DNA from: Hymenobacter sp. H14-R3
GTDB lineage: Bacteria > Bacteroidota > Bacteroidia > Cytophagales > Hymenobacteraceae
Direction of reading: 5' to 3'
Assembly: GCF_030063445.1 (NCBI RefSeq)
Contig: NZ_JASITD010000001.1
Location: 186,001-250,000 of the forward strand
Length of the DNA: 64,000 nucleotides
Shown: positions 43,714-53,003 of the stretch, piece by piece
Position numbering within the stretch: the stretch's first letter is position 1
Layout: each line of letters begins with the position of its first letter
The notes under the pieces: model-generated
What the model saw: only the letters and a program-made list of their open reading frames with translations
Databases searched by the model: none
What the model was told of the DNA's origin: nothing
Translations under genes and position numbers: made by a program

Positions 43714-44541
43714 TTACTTCTTGCCTTTGCGGCTGACAATCAGGTTCTCAGAATACTTGTTCTTGTTGCGGGTCTTCTGACCCTTAGCGAAGATACCGTT
43801 ACGGCTACGTGGGTGACCACCCGACGATTTACCCTCACCACCACCCATTGGGTGGTCAACAGGGTTCATGGCTACACCACGAACGCGGGGACGACGACCA
43901 GCCCAGCGGTTGCGACCGGCTTTGCCCATCACAACGTTCATGTGGTCACCGTTCGATACCGTACCAACTGTGGCGGTGCAGGTAACGAGTACCATGCGCA
44001 TCTCACCAGAGGGCAGCTTAAGGGTAGCGTAACGCTCTTCGCGGGCTACAAGCTGGGCATACGTGCCAGCCGAACGAGCGATAGCGGCACCCTGACCGGG
44101 CTGCAACTCGATGTTGTGTACAATAGTACCGAGGGGCATCTCGCGGAGTGGCAACGCATTGCCAACTTCGGGAGCTACACCAGGGCCCGATACGATAACG
44201 GTATCTACGCTCAGGCCCGCAGGGGCGATGATGTAGCGCTTCTCGCCGTCGGCGTAGTGCAGCAAGGCAATACGAGCGGTACGGTTAGGGTCGTACTCGA
44301 TGGTCTTCACCGTGGCCGGAACACCGGCTTTATCACGCTTAAAGTCTACGATACGGTACTGGGTCTTATGTCCACCACCAATATAGCGGTTAGACATTTT
44401 ACCCGAAGAGTTACGACCGCCACTCTTTTTGAGTGAGGTCAGCAACGACTTCTCCGGCGTCGACGTCGTTAGCTCGTCGAAGGCCGGGGCCACGCGGAAG
44501 CGTTGGCCTGGCGTGGTTGGTCTGAGTTTTTTAAGTGCCAT
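43714..44541 (-). CDS. rplB: 50S ribosomal protein L2
   Basis: A 275-residue L2, needed for subunit joining and peptidyl-transferase structure. The conserved C-terminal [26 protein letters not shown] segment is complete, including the His and Gly-rich loop near the catalytic centre. It follows rplW after 33 bases. Confidence 0.98.
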   Translation of the reverse strand: MALKKLRPTTPGQRFRVAPAFDELTTSTPEKSLLTSLKKSGGRNSSGKMSNRYIGGGHKTQYRIVDFKRDKAGVPATVKTIEYDPNRTARIALLHYADGEKRYIIAPAGLSVDTVIVSGPGVAPEVGNALPLREMPLGTIVHNIELQPGQGAAIARSAGTYAQLVAREERYATLKLPSGEMRMVLVTCTATVGTVSNGDHMNVVMGKAGRNRWAGRRPRVRGVAMNPVDHPMGGGEGKSSGGHPRSRNGIFAKGQKTRNKNKYSENLIVSRKGKK

Positions 44542-44574
44542 TACTAGCTATTTGGGCTTTTGCGGCGAAGGCAA

Positions 44575-44862
44575 TTAGATATTGCCGTAGAAATCGATGA
44601 TATCACCGTCCTTCAGAGTCACAACGGCTTTTTTGCCGTGGGCGCGACGACCCGAAACCTGGCCACCTTTGGTAGCCTTCGACTTGATTTTGCCAATCGT
44701 GCGCATTGTGTTAATGCCGGTCACCGTGACGCCATAAAGTTGCTCGATGTCTTTCTTAATCTGAACTTTGTTAGCCGTGCGTTCCACTTCGAATACGTAG
44801 CGGCCGGTTTCGGTAAGGCTGGTAGCCTTCTCGGTGATAATGGGGCGTTTCAGCGTGCTCAT
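44575..44862 (-). CDS. rplW: 50S ribosomal protein L23
   Basis: A 95-residue L23 at the tunnel exit, docking site of trigger factor. It starts MSTLKRPIITEKATSLTETG and has VQIKKDIEQLYGVTVTGINTM. Its ATG overlaps the rplD stop codon by one base. Confidence 0.97.
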   Translation of the reverse strand: MSTLKRPIITEKATSLTETGRYVFEVERTANKVQIKKDIEQLYGVTVTGINTMRTIGKIKSKATKGGQVSGRRAHGKKAVVTLKDGDIIDFYGNI

Positions 44863-45509
44863 TATTCGGCGGAGTTAGTAGTGTACAATTGCTCCAGCGA
44901 ACGCAGGCCGTCCTCGCTGATGAGCAGGGTGTCGGTGTTCAACAAGTCGTGGGTATTAAGGCCTACGGCAGTCGAAATCTTCACTTTCTGCACGTTGCGG
45001 GCGCTGAGAAGCAGGTTTTTATCAGCAGCCTCGCCAGCTACGTACAATGTCTTACGACCATTGTTGAGCTTCAGGCCATCTAAAACGGCCACGAAGTCCT
45101 TCGTGCGGGGAGCGCTGAAAGCCAGGTTTTCAACCAAAGCCACTTTGCCATCGCGAGCCAGCACCGAAAGGGCCGACAGACGCGCAACGCGCTTGGTCTT
45201 CTTATTTAGCTTGAAGCTATAGTCACGCGGACGTGGACCGAACATGCGGCCACCACCTACGAACACACCCGACTTCATCGAACCAGCACGAGCACCACCA
45301 GTGCCTTTCTGCTTCTTCAATTTCTTGGTGGTACGGGAGATTTCGGCGCGCTCCTTCGATTTGTGCGTACCCTGGCGCTGGTTGGCCAAGTACTGCTTCA
45401 CGTCAAGGTACATGACGTGCTCGTTTGGCTCGTGGCCAAACACGGCGTCGGACAGCGTAACCTTGCGGCCGGTGTCTTCGCCTTTGCTATTGAATACGGA
45501 CAGTTCCAT
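44862..45509 (-). CDS. rplD: 50S ribosomal protein L4
   Basis: A 215-residue L4. The tunnel-lining loop with KLKKQKGTGGARAGSMKSGVFVGGGRMFGPRPRDYSFKLNKK is conserved. In E. coli L4 represses its own operon; no such leader was verified here. It follows rplC after 19 bases. Confidence 0.97.
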   Translation of the reverse strand: MELSVFNSKGEDTGRKVTLSDAVFGHEPNEHVMYLDVKQYLANQRQGTHKSKERAEISRTTKKLKKQKGTGGARAGSMKSGVFVGGGRMFGPRPRDYSFKLNKKTKRVARLSALSVLARDGKVALVENLAFSAPRTKDFVAVLDGLKLNNGRKTLYVAGEAADKNLLLSARNVQKVKISTAVGLNTHDLLNTDTLLISEDGLRSLEQLYTTNSAE

Positions 45510-45528
45510 CTCTAGTAAGCTTAGCAGG

Positions 45529-46149
45529 TTATTTCTCTAGGAACACGTAGCCATTCTTGGCACCGGGCACTGAGCCGCTTACCAGAATCAGGTTCTTATC
45601 AGCTACAATACGCATCACCTTCAGATTCTGAATCTTGACTCTGTCAGTACCCATGCGGCCACCCATGCGCATTCCTTTGAATACGCGCGAAGGCCACGAG
45701 CACGCACCAATAGAACCGGGGTGACGCAGACGGTTGTGCTGACCGTGGGTTTGACCACCTACGCCCTGGAAGTTGTAGCGTTTTACAACACCCTGGAAAC
45801 CTTTACCTTTCGAGGTGCCCACAACGTCAACAAACTCACCTTCTGCAAACAGCGAGGTTTCAACCGTGCTACCGAGTGTATAAGCTGCGAGGTCTTCCGT
45901 ACGGAATTCAACGAGGCGTTTCTTGGGGGTGGTGCTAGCTTTGGCGAAGTGGCCAGCCAAAGCCTTAGTGGTACGTTTAGCCTTCTTCTCGCCATAGGCA
46001 AGCTGAACAGCGTTATAGCCGTCGTTTTCGACAGTTTTAACCTGCGTCACTACGCACGGACCCGCTTCGATGAGCGTGCAAGGGATATTTTTCCCGTCCG
46101 GAGTGAAGAGGCTTGTCATACCGATTTTTTTACCGATGATGCCAGGCAT
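45529..46149 (-). CDS. rplC: 50S ribosomal protein L3
   Basis: A 206-residue L3, one of the two assembly initiators, reaching towards the peptidyl-transferase centre. It starts [20 protein letters not shown] and contains the loop [37 protein letters not shown] with the Gln that is methylated in E. coli. ATG 46149 is chosen over an upstream frame extension. It is the first gene of the S10-cluster remainder and has its own promoter at 46212-46244. Confidence 0.98.
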   Translation of the reverse strand: MPGIIGKKIGMTSLFTPDGKNIPCTLIEAGPCVVTQVKTVENDGYNAVQLAYGEKKAKRTTKALAGHFAKASTTPKKRLVEFRTEDLAAYTLGSTVETSLFAEGEFVDVVGTSKGKGFQGVVKRYNFQGVGGQTHGQHNRLRHPGSIGACSWPSRVFKGMRMGGRMGTDRVKIQNLKVMRIVADKNLILVSGSVPGAKNGYVFLEK

Positions 46150-46176
46150 TCTAGTGGATATTAAATGACACAAAAA

Positions 46177-46199
46177 GAAAAGGCCCGAGTGGCCTTTTC
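46177..46199 (-). other. Leader hairpin before rplC
   Basis: A perfect 9-bp stem GAAAAGGCC/GGCCTTTTC (46177-46185 with 46191-46199) is followed on the minus strand by TTTTTGTG. It has terminator-like form and lies directly after the promoter of rplC, so attenuation is possible; it could also end the upstream ligase transcript. Confidence 0.72.
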
Positions 46200-46211
46200 G
46201 CTAAGGGAGTG

Positions 46212-46244
46212 CAAAGGTAGGGATTTTTTGTGAGAAAAACCAAA
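46212..46244 (-). promoter_or_regulatory. Promoter of the rplC transcript
   Basis: The minus strand shows TTTG (46244-46241), a 21-base spacer and TACCTTTG (46219-46212), the full Bacteroidota layout. It lies between the O-antigen ligase gene and rplC, giving the ribosomal genes their own start. Confidence 0.75.
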
Positions 46245-46300
46245 CTAGAGAGTAAAATAATTTCAGGTCAAGCTGTTAGCTCAGTATGAATTGCTACACT

Positions 46301-47593
46301 TTACTGTTGCTCTCTATCGACCTGAGGTTGGTTGCGGCATACAGCAACACTTGGCACTTCCGCACTCATAGGCGCCAATGCCAATAGCGCAAAGAATAGA
46401 CCGATGATTATGCCCAGGTTATTCTCTAACGTGTATTCGGACAGAAAAGAAATGGTGATTATAGCGTAAATAACTATTGCCAACAGATTATGCTGCCGTA
46501 CACCAATCCAAAGTGGATAGTAGAAGCCGTACAGAAACATCGCTAAACCAACTACTCCATAAGCAGCTAAATTGTAAATAAACTGATTATGAGGCAGCAA
46601 ATAGTTACTAACACTTATCTCCGGATAGCGGTAGCTGTACTGCTGCGCCATTTCCTGTTCTAATCGTGCTTTACCCACCCCGAGCAGCAGATGCTTCTGA
46701 ATGATAGTTTCAGCTACCTCATAAGAGTACAAGCGTGCCGTGACGGAGAAATTATTAGCAGAGCTAGCAACTCCTCTTTGCATAGTATCATATAATGTAT
46801 TATGAATTCGCAACTGAAGTGTAGGAAACAGCCATAAACAAGTAAGCCCTACCCCTACTACCAGCACTATGCTCGTAGCGGCAGTTTTCCAACGCTTCAA
46901 TTGCCATCCTATCCCAACCAGTAGTAAAATACCGCCGAAGTAAAGGCTAAGTAACCCGCTTCGAACTGCCAGTAAGTGCTGAAAAAGAAACAGCAGGCCT
47001 ACTCCTATTCCAATGGTAATCCGCCATTGAGTGGCTAATTCTTTACTCAACAACAGCACACACCCAGATAATATAGATATACTAATAAGTATACTGAAAC
47101 GCACATGATCGGGCTCCGTTGGCATCACTTGAGATCGGTCGTATTGCCTAACAATCTCTTGCAAGTGTAATGAGTAGTTAGTCGTAGCACCTATTGCTGA
47201 AGCCAAGCAACAGGTTATTACTACTGTCCAAACAATACGCTTATGTAACGAGCGCCAAGTTGGAAGCAGCAAAAAGGATAACGGAAGCAATAGAAAAGGT
47301 AATTGAAGGACTAAGTCCTTAAGCAACTCTTTATCATACAAGTTATTATGGCATAGACCAAAGAAGAAATGAATCCCATATATTATAGTTAAACTCAAAA
47401 AAGTGCGGGCGTGTGCCCGTTGAGCAATTTGCTTATTCGCAATGGCATAGGCGACGCCAGTTAAAAATAAACCAGCTATGCCAATACTTGGTAGTATTAA
47501 TATCCAGCGTGTAACAAACAGCCCTAAAATAATTATCGCACTCCAAAAGACGCTCAGTCGCCGCGTACTAGTTTCAGAAAACAAACTCCACAT
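46301..47593 (-). CDS. O-antigen ligase/polymerase-like membrane protein
   Basis: A 430-residue protein with about ten to twelve hydrophobic segments and one larger loop between residues about 255 and 340 that holds LLGVGKARLEQEMAQQYSYRYPEISVSNYLLPHNQFIYNLAAYG. The LLPHNQFIYNLAAYGVVGLAMFLYGFYYPLW pattern is typical of Wzy/WaaL (Wzy_C) proteins that ligate or polymerise surface polysaccharides. It stands inside the ribosomal S10 cluster, between rpsJ and rplC, and is divergent from a glycosyltransferase gene. Its AT-richer composition than neighbours suggests acquisition. The exact activity (ligase or polymerase) is open. Confidence 0.85.
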   Translation of the reverse strand: MWSLFSETSTRRLSVFWSAIIILGLFVTRWILILPSIGIAGLFLTGVAYAIANKQIAQRAHARTFLSLTIIYGIHFFFGLCHNNLYDKELLKDLVLQLPFLLLPLSFLLLPTWRSLHKRIVWTVVITCCLASAIGATTNYSLHLQEIVRQYDRSQVMPTEPDHVRFSILISISILSGCVLLLSKELATQWRITIGIGVGLLFLFQHLLAVRSGLLSLYFGGILLLVGIGWQLKRWKTAATSIVLVVGVGLTCLWLFPTLQLRIHNTLYDTMQRGVASSANNFSVTARLYSYEVAETIIQKHLLLGVGKARLEQEMAQQYSYRYPEISVSNYLLPHNQFIYNLAAYGVVGLAMFLYGFYYPLWIGVRQHNLLAIVIYAIITISFLSEYTLENNLGIIIGLFFALLALAPMSAEVPSVAVCRNQPQVDREQQ

Positions 47594-47682
47594 ACCAATA
47601 AATGCTGTTGCTAGGCAGCACTGTATGCTGCGGTATTGCTTTTCAGCATATTCTCTTCAAAATAGCTCTGCCAAATGCCCAT

Positions 47683-47690
47683 CAAAGGTA
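47683..47690 (-). promoter_or_regulatory. -7-like box upstream of the O-antigen ligase gene
   Basis: TACCTTTG occurs on the minus strand 89 bases before the ATG at 47593. No TTTG lies at the -33 distance, so support is partial. Confidence 0.42.
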
Positions 47691-47798
47691 GCCCTCAGTA
47701 GCAGCCTAGCTTAGCAGAGGTAGTAGACCCGTCTAACTGAATTTGCAAACTTTAAAATGCTGGGCCATTCACCCATTCAGCGCGGATTACTTTTGTCT

Positions 47799-48620
47799 AT
47801 GACTCGCCCGAAAGCCTCTGTTATCCTTTCCGTATACAATCGATTCGACTTTTTACAGTTAGTATTAGCTGGCCTAGAAATTCAAACGGAACCGGATTTT
47901 GAAGTAATTATTTCTGACGATGGCTCTCATGAAGCTTTTATCAACCAGCTAGCAACTCTGCGAGCAGTATCTCCCCTGCGTATTTCCCACAACTGGCACC
48001 CAGATACTGGCTTTCTAAAAAACCGCATTCTGAACGTTTCTATCAGGTCGGCTCAAGGCGCACAACTCATTTTTTTGGATGGTGACTGCATTCCCCATCC
48101 TGCCTTCGTAGCAGAACACCTAGCCCTGGGTGGCCCCGACCGATGCCTAGCCGGGCGGCGCATTGACCTGTCCGATCGCCTTACGCGCCAACTTACGCCC
48201 GTGCGTGTGCGCCAAGGAGTATTACAGAGCCCCTACACTGCCATAGGGCAATTAATCGGTTTTTTAACTCGCCGCACATTCCATTTCATGAATGGATTAT
48301 ATGTAACCAATCCACTACTAAGGAGTTACTTCAATCGTAAGGAGCGAGGGCTATTAGGGGCCAACTTCTCTGTGATGAAAGCCGACTTAGAAGCTATAAA
48401 TGGCTTCGACGAAAGATACAATGCTCCCACCTTTGGGGAGGACTCAGATGTAGAATTTCGCTTGCGGCTAAATGGTGTAAAAGTCATACCTGTTCTCAAC
48501 ATCGCAGTTACTTATCATTGCCACCACAAGCTACTACCACGCCCTGAAGCCAATAGAGCATTATATGAGCATGTAGTACGTGAAAGCCAAGCTTTTACAC
48601 CTTACGGCTTGGTCCAGTAA
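47799..48620 (+). CDS. Family 2 glycosyltransferase
   Basis: A 273-residue GT-A-type glycosyltransferase that would add a sugar from a nucleotide donor. The N-terminus PKASVILSVYNRFDFLQLVL is the donor-binding strand. FEVIISDDGSHEAF (first Asp pair) and LIFLDGDCIPHP, with the metal-binding DGD in place of DxD, are visible, and the C-terminus holds FDERYNAPTFGEDSDVEFRLRLNG (catalytic ED region), typical of galactosyltransferase-like GT2 enzymes. Start ATG 47799 fits the family; ATG 47757 would add 14 residues. It is the only plus-strand gene in the 30.5-64 kb block and lies between rpsJ and rplC. Confidence 0.88.
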   Translation: MTRPKASVILSVYNRFDFLQLVLAGLEIQTEPDFEVIISDDGSHEAFINQLATLRAVSPLRISHNWHPDTGFLKNRILNVSIRSAQGAQLIFLDGDCIPHPAFVAEHLALGGPDRCLAGRRIDLSDRLTRQLTPVRVRQGVLQSPYTAIGQLIGFLTRRTFHFMNGLYVTNPLLRSYFNRKERGLLGANFSVMKADLEAINGFDERYNAPTFGEDSDVEFRLRLNGVKVIPVLNIAVTYHCHHKLLPRPEANRALYEHVVRESQAFTPYGLVQ

Positions 48621-48646
48621 ATATAAAGTACTCAGTAAACGCTAAG

Positions 48647-48680
48647 AAGGCCCCGCCAGCAATACTGACGGGGCCTTTTT
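48647..48680. terminator. Two-way terminator between the glycosyltransferase and rpsJ
   Basis: AAGGCCCCGCCAG (48647-48659) pairs with CTGACGGGGCCTT (48665-48677) with one mismatch. TTTTT follows on the plus strand and TTCTTAGC on the minus strand. It closes the rpsL-rpsG-fusA-rpsJ transcript and the glycosyltransferase transcript. Confidence 0.85.
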
Positions 48681-48698
48681 AGTACTCAAATCTCAAGT

Positions 48699-49004
48699 TC
48701 AAACTTTGATTTCAACGTCAACGCCGCTAGGCAGTTCCAGCTTCATCAGCGCGTCTACCGTCTTACTGCTGGTCGAGAAAATATCAACCAAACGCTTGTA
48801 CGTACAAAGCTGAAATTGCTCCCGGCTCTTCTTGTTCACGTGGGGCGAGCGAAGTACGGTATATTTCTCCTTTTCCGTAGGCAACGGAATAGGACCACTT
48901 ACAATAGCACCGGTCGCTTTAACCGCTTTCACGATTTTTTCTGCCGATTTATCGACCAAGTTGTGGTCGTAGCTTTTCAGCTTGATTCTGATTTTTTGAT
49001 TCAT
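48699..49004 (-). CDS. rpsJ: 30S ribosomal protein S10
   Basis: A 101-residue S10 of the 30S head; in other bacteria it also serves as NusE in antitermination. It starts [25 protein letters not shown] and has the loop [21 protein letters not shown]. It ends the rpsL-rpsG-fusA-rpsJ run. The expected neighbour rplC lies 2.5 kb further on. Confidence 0.98.
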   Translation of the reverse strand: MNQKIRIKLKSYDHNLVDKSAEKIVKAVKATGAIVSGPIPLPTEKEKYTVLRSPHVNKKSREQFQLCTYKRLVDIFSTSSKTVDALMKLELPSGVDVEIKV

Positions 49005-49051
49005 GGTGTTTAGAGGCCGATTGCCTCAGGGTGTGACAAGCTGAAAGGAAA

Positions 49052-51190
49052 CTATTTGCCGCCTTTTATTTTAGCGATGATTGCATCTGCCATGTTTTGC
49101 GGTACTACCTCGTAGTGCGAGAAAGTAAGCGAAGCCGAGGCACGGCCCGACGACAACGTACGCAGGTCGGTTACGTAGCCGAACAACTCCGACAGGGGCA
49201 CATCTGCTTTGATAATCTGAGCACCGCCTTTGGTATCCATGCCCTTCATCAGGCCACGGCGGCGGTTCAAGTCACCCGTTACCGGGCCGGTGTACTCGTC
49301 AGGGCAAACTACTTCAACAGCCATAATAGGCTCAAGCAATTTTGGGCCGGCTTTGCGGGCTGCTTCGCGGAAACCACCACGGGCGGCGAGTTCAAACGAC
49401 AGGGCGTCCGAGTCAACGTCGTGGAAGGAGCCGTGATACAGCTTCACCTTCATACCTTCAATTGGGAAGCCAGCCAGCGGGCCCTGCTTCATTGCCTCTT
49501 CAAAACCTTTCTGGATAGGCGCAATGAATTCACGCGGAATTACACCACCAACAATAGCATTGTCGAATTCAAAACCAGGCTTTTCGGGCTCGGTTTCTTT
49601 CGGACCAAGTTCAAACTCGATATCGCCAAATTTACCACGGCCACCGGTTTGCTTCTTGTAGGTTTCGCGGTGGTCGACTTTCTTGGTCAAAATCTCCTTG
49701 TAGGCTACCTGTGGGGCACCCTGGTTGATTTCTACCTTGAATTCACGACGCATCCGGTCAATGATGATTTCCAAGTGCAACTCGCCCATACCACGAAGAA
49801 TGGTCTGGCCAGTCTCGGTATCGGTGTTAACGCGCAGGGTCGGGTCTTCCTCAATGAGCTTAGCGATAGCCATACCCATTTTGTCAACGTCGGCCTGCGT
49901 TTTTGGCTCAATAGCATAGCCGATTACGGGCTCAGGGAACGACATCGACTCAAGCACGAGCGGCGATTTTTCGTCGGTCAGCGTATCACCAGTTTTGATG
50001 TCTTTGAAACCAACACCAGCAGCAATATCACCAGCTTGGATGCTGTCGATTTGGTTCTGCTTGTTGGAGTGCATCTGCATGAGGCGCGAGATACGTTCCT
50101 TCTTGCCGGTGCGGTTGTTCAGTACATATGAACCACCGTTCAGCACACCGCTGTAGCAGCGGAAGAAGCATAAGCGGCCTACGTAAGGGTCAGTAGCAAT
50201 CTTGAACGCCAAAGCGGTGAACGGCTCCGAGTTGTCGGGGTGGCGCTCTACCTCAGCACCGTTGTCTGGGTTAGTACCAATGATGGCGGGCATGTCGAGG
50301 GGCGACGGCAGGTAGGCCATCACGGCATCCAGCATCGTCTGCACACCCTTGTTTTTGAAGGCCGAGCCGCACAATACGGGCGAGAATTTCATGTCAATTA
50401 CCGCTTTGCGGATAACGACCATCATTTCTTCGCGGGTAATGCTTTCCGGGTCCTCGAAGAATTTCTCCATCAAGGTATCATCGTACTCAGCAACGCTCTC
50501 GATGAGCTTCTCGCGCCACTCGGCTACCGTATCCACGAGGTCTTCGGGAACCGGAACTTCATTGTACGACTTGCCTTCGGTGGCGTCGTCCCATACAATG
50601 GCTTTGCCAGTGAGGAGGTCAACTACACCTTTGAACGTGTCTTCAGCACCAATCGGAATTTGCAGCGGCACGGGGTTAGCACCGAGCTTTTCCTTAATCT
50701 CGGCTACAGCCTTGAAGAAGTCAGCGCCGGCACGGTCCATCTTATTGACGAAGCAAATGCGGGGAACGCTATACTTGTCAGCCTGACGCCACACAGTCTC
50801 CGACTGCGGCTCTACCCCCGACACGGCGCAGAACAAGGCTACGGCCCCGTCCAACACGCGCAACGAGCGCTCCACTTCTACCGTAAAGTCAACGTGACCG
50901 GGGGTATCAATGAGGTTGATTTTGTACTGGTGCGTGTCGGGAATCGAATTACCCTGCGCGTCAGTGGGGTAGTTCCAGAAAGTGGTCGTAGCGGCCGAGG
51001 TGATAGTGATACCACGCTCCTGCTCCTGCTCCATCCAGTCCATCGTAGCAGCTCCGTCGTGCACCTCCCCGATTTTGTGGGTTTTGCCGGTGTAGTACAG
51101 AATGCGCTCCGAAGTGGTCGTCTTGCCCGCGTCAATGTGGGCCATGATGCCAATATTGCGCAGGTATTGTAGCTCTTTGTTGACTGCCAT
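49052..51190 (-). CDS. fusA: Elongation factor G
   Basis: A 712-residue EF-G, the GTPase that drives translocation and, with RRF, recycling. The G1 loop [10 protein letters not shown] (about residues 16-25), [23 protein letters not shown] (G3 region) and [10 protein letters not shown] (G4) are intact. Domains II to V follow at full length. It lies between rpsG and rpsJ as in most bacteria, with a 110-base gap after rpsG that contains an inverted repeat. Confidence 0.98.
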   Translation of the reverse strand: MAVNKELQYLRNIGIMAHIDAGKTTTSERILYYTGKTHKIGEVHDGAATMDWMEQEQERGITITSAATTTFWNYPTDAQGNSIPDTHQYKINLIDTPGHVDFTVEVERSLRVLDGAVALFCAVSGVEPQSETVWRQADKYSVPRICFVNKMDRAGADFFKAVAEIKEKLGANPVPLQIPIGAEDTFKGVVDLLTGKAIVWDDATEGKSYNEVPVPEDLVDTVAEWREKLIESVAEYDDTLMEKFFEDPESITREEMMVVIRKAVIDMKFSPVLCGSAFKNKGVQTMLDAVMAYLPSPLDMPAIIGTNPDNGAEVERHPDNSEPFTALAFKIATDPYVGRLCFFRCYSGVLNGGSYVLNNRTGKKERISRLMQMHSNKQNQIDSIQAGDIAAGVGFKDIKTGDTLTDEKSPLVLESMSFPEPVIGYAIEPKTQADVDKMGMAIAKLIEEDPTLRVNTDTETGQTILRGMGELHLEIIIDRMRREFKVEINQGAPQVAYKEILTKKVDHRETYKKQTGGRGKFGDIEFELGPKETEPEKPGFEFDNAIVGGVIPREFIAPIQKGFEEAMKQGPLAGFPIEGMKVKLYHGSFHDVDSDALSFELAARGGFREAARKAGPKLLEPIMAVEVVCPDEYTGPVTGDLNRRRGLMKGMDTKGGAQIIKADVPLSELFGYVTDLRTLSSGRASASLTFSHYEVVPQNMADAIIAKIKGGK

Positions 51191-51211
51191 TACGGTGGGT
51201 TAATTAGCGCG

Positions 51212-51288
51212 TTAGCGGATTGATGAGTTCAGGAGAGAAGACAACCAAAACTGGCTAAACATTCAATCTAAACTCATCAACCCGCTAA
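51212..51288. repeat. Inverted repeat between rpsG and fusA
   Basis: Arms 51212-51232 and 51268-51288 match at 19 of 21 positions (core TTAGCGGATTGATGAGTT). The stem lies in the transcribed gap between two essential genes, so it would be part of the mRNA. Confidence 0.7.
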
Positions 51289-51300
51289 ACGCCCGATGTT

Positions 51301-51768
51301 TTAGAAACGGAAGTGCGAGAAAGCCTTGTTGGCTTCGGCCATACGGTGGGTGTCGTCCTTTTTCTTAACGGCAGCACCTTCGCCTTTGGCAGCGGCGATG
51401 ATTTCGCCAGCCAGCTTGTCTTTCATGGTTTTCTCACCACGGCGACGAGCGTACTGAATCAGCCACTTCGAACCAACTGCAATGCGGCGGTCGGCGCGCA
51501 CTTCAATCGGCACCTGGAAGGTAGCGCCACCTACGCGGCGGCTCTTTACCTCTACGGTCGGCATTACGTTGTTCAACGCTTTGCGCCACATTTCGAGGCC
51601 GCTTTCCTTGGTGCGGGTTTCCACCTGCTCTACGGCATCGTAGAAAATGGTGTAGGCCAGGTTTTTCTTCCCGTCATACATCATGTAGTTGACGAAGCGG
51701 GTTACGAGCGTCTCCTTGAACTTGGGGTCCGGCAGGAGGATACGCTTTTTGGGTTTTGACTTGCGCAT
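51301..51768 (-). CDS. rpsG: 30S ribosomal protein S7
   Basis: A 155-residue S7 that starts assembly of the 30S head and contacts E-site tRNA. It begins [35 protein letters not shown] and has [24 protein letters not shown]. In E. coli S7 represses the str operon; a regulatory site was not identified. Confidence 0.98.
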   Translation of the reverse strand: MRKSKPKKRILLPDPKFKETLVTRFVNYMMYDGKKNLAYTIFYDAVEQVETRTKESGLEMWRKALNNVMPTVEVKSRRVGGATFQVPIEVRADRRIAVGSKWLIQYARRRGEKTMKDKLAGEIIAAAKGEGAAVKKKDDTHRMAEANKAFSHFRF

Positions 51769-51777
51769 GGTTTATAT

Positions 51778-51859
51778 AGTTGTCAGTTGTTAGCTGCTGG
51801 CTAGCTGCGCGTTAAGTCGTTTAACAACTCGACGGGTAGCTAGCCAGCAACTGACAACT
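51778..51859. repeat. Inverted repeat between rpsL and rpsG
   Basis: The right arm (51836-51859, core CTAGCCAGCAACTGACAACT) matches the left arm (from 51778) except for a 7-base insertion in the left arm. It is in the mRNA gap between the S12 and S7 genes, the position where the str operon is regulated in other bacteria. Confidence 0.62.
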
Positions 51860-51865
51860 AATAAA

Positions 51866-52297
51866 TTACTTCTTCTTGGCGGGAGCGCCTTTGCCACCTT
51901 TACCGGCTGCTGCTGCGGGTTGGCCCGGCTTCGGACGCTTAGCGCCGTACTTCGAGCGACGCTGCAAGCGGCCGCTTACGCCTGCCGTGTCGAGCGCACC
52001 ACGGATGATGTGGTAACGAACACCTGGCAAGTCTTTTACCCGGCCTCCGCGAATGAGCACGATACTGTGCTCTTGGAGGTTGTGGCCTTCACCGGGGATG
52101 TATGCGTTTACTTCCTTACCGTTGGTAAGGCGCACACGGGCCACTTTGCGCATAGCCGAGTTCGGCTTCTTAGGCGTGGTGGTATACACGCGAGTGCATA
52201 CGCCCCGACGCTGCGGGCACGAGTCAAGAGCAGGCGACTTTGACTTGGTAGTCAAAGCTTCCCGACCTTTCCGTACTAGTTGGTTGATGGTTGGCAT
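51866..52297 (-). CDS. rpsL: 30S ribosomal protein S12
   Basis: A 143-residue S12 of the decoding centre. [12 protein letters not shown] and [13 protein letters not shown] carry the two lysines whose replacement gives streptomycin resistance in other bacteria; both are the normal Lys here. The C-terminus has an added Ala/Gly/Lys tail ([20 protein letters not shown]) of about 20 residues. It heads the rpsL-rpsG-fusA-rpsJ transcript with a promoter 50 bases upstream. Confidence 0.98.
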   Translation of the reverse strand: MPTINQLVRKGREALTTKSKSPALDSCPQRRGVCTRVYTTTPKKPNSAMRKVARVRLTNGKEVNAYIPGEGHNLQEHSIVLIRGGRVKDLPGVRYHIIRGALDTAGVSGRLQRRSKYGAKRPKPGQPAAAAGKGGKGAPAKKK

Positions 52298-52346
52298 TTA
52301 GCGATTGGTTGAACGAGAGCCGTTTGCTCCCAAATTTTCAGGCCTG

Positions 52347-52378
52347 CAAAGGTAAGAAAATAGTTTGGCAATAGCAAA
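52347..52378 (-). promoter_or_regulatory. Promoter of the rpsL-rpsG-fusA-rpsJ transcript
   Basis: On the minus strand TTTG (52378-52375) is followed by a 20-base spacer and TACCTTTG (52354-52347). The spacing is the same as at the rplM promoter. Confidence 0.78.
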
Positions 52379-52429
52379 CTTGCTGAAAAAGTTAATCTTT
52401 GGGTTTTAGGCTGTCTGAAAGTCGGTGAG

Positions 52430-52756
52430 TTAGGCCTCCCCTACCGCGCCGCCGAAGTTCATCGGGTAGGTCGGTGTTTCCTGGTGCAACTTGATTGGGC
52501 CGTAGCTCTGCTCGAAGCGCTGGATATTCTCCTCCAGGGCGGAAAGCAACCGCTTGGCGTGCTCAGGGGTAAGGATTATACGCGACTTCACTTTGGCTTT
52601 GGGGATACCGGGCATCATGCGAATGAAGTCTACTACGAACTCGCTCGTGCTATGTGCGATGAGGGCAAGATTAGCATATTCACCTTCGGCAATTTCTTCG
52701 CTTAGCTCGATATTGAGCGCGTTCGGGTCGGGGTTTTGGGGTTGGGATGGTTGCAT
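52430..52756 (-). CDS. DUF3467 domain-containing protein
   Basis: A 108-residue protein with the DUF3467 pattern (ALNIELSEEIAEGEYANLALIAHSTSEFVVDFIRMMPG and SRIILTPEHAKRLLSALEENIQRFE). It is cytosolic with no membrane segment. In Bacteroidota this gene often follows rpoC directly; here an HNH endonuclease remnant sits between them. The function is not known. ATG 52756 gives the family start; upstream codons are not conserved. Confidence 0.88.
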   Translation of the reverse strand: MQPSQPQNPDPNALNIELSEEIAEGEYANLALIAHSTSEFVVDFIRMMPGIPKAKVKSRIILTPEHAKRLLSALEENIQRFEQSYGPIKLHQETPTYPMNFGGAVGEA

Positions 52757-52775
52757 TAAGAAAATATTTAATAAT

Positions 52776-53003
52776 TTATAATAATATGTTTGAATAACGG
52801 GCACCCTCGCATTTAAAACACCTACCATTATTCACTTTTTTATACTGCGGGAAATATCCAGCTCCGTTACAGCGGCTGCATGGCTGACAATCAAGCTCCA
52901 TTATCATACCTTCAACAGCCTCGTAAACCTTTACTCGTTCTGTGTTATGCAGCTTTTGGTGGCAATCTGCGCATAACGTTTGAAGCGCACTTGATTTATA
53001 TTC
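52776..53003 (-). pseudogene. C-terminal half of an HNH endonuclease cut off by a TAG codon
   Basis: Directly after the TAG that ends the preceding frame (53006-53004), the same frame stays open to TAA at 52778-52776. It encodes EYKSSALQTLCADCHQKLH (the second half of the HNH site) and then a two-CxxC zinc-ribbon (CSRCNGAGYFP, GRCFKCEGARY). The natural protein of about 196 residues is thus split at codon 121. Confidence 0.78.

Noticed and set aside
49097..51172. Long plus-strand open frames opposite fusA
   Set aside because: They mirror the third-position bias of fusA and show no family features or start signals.
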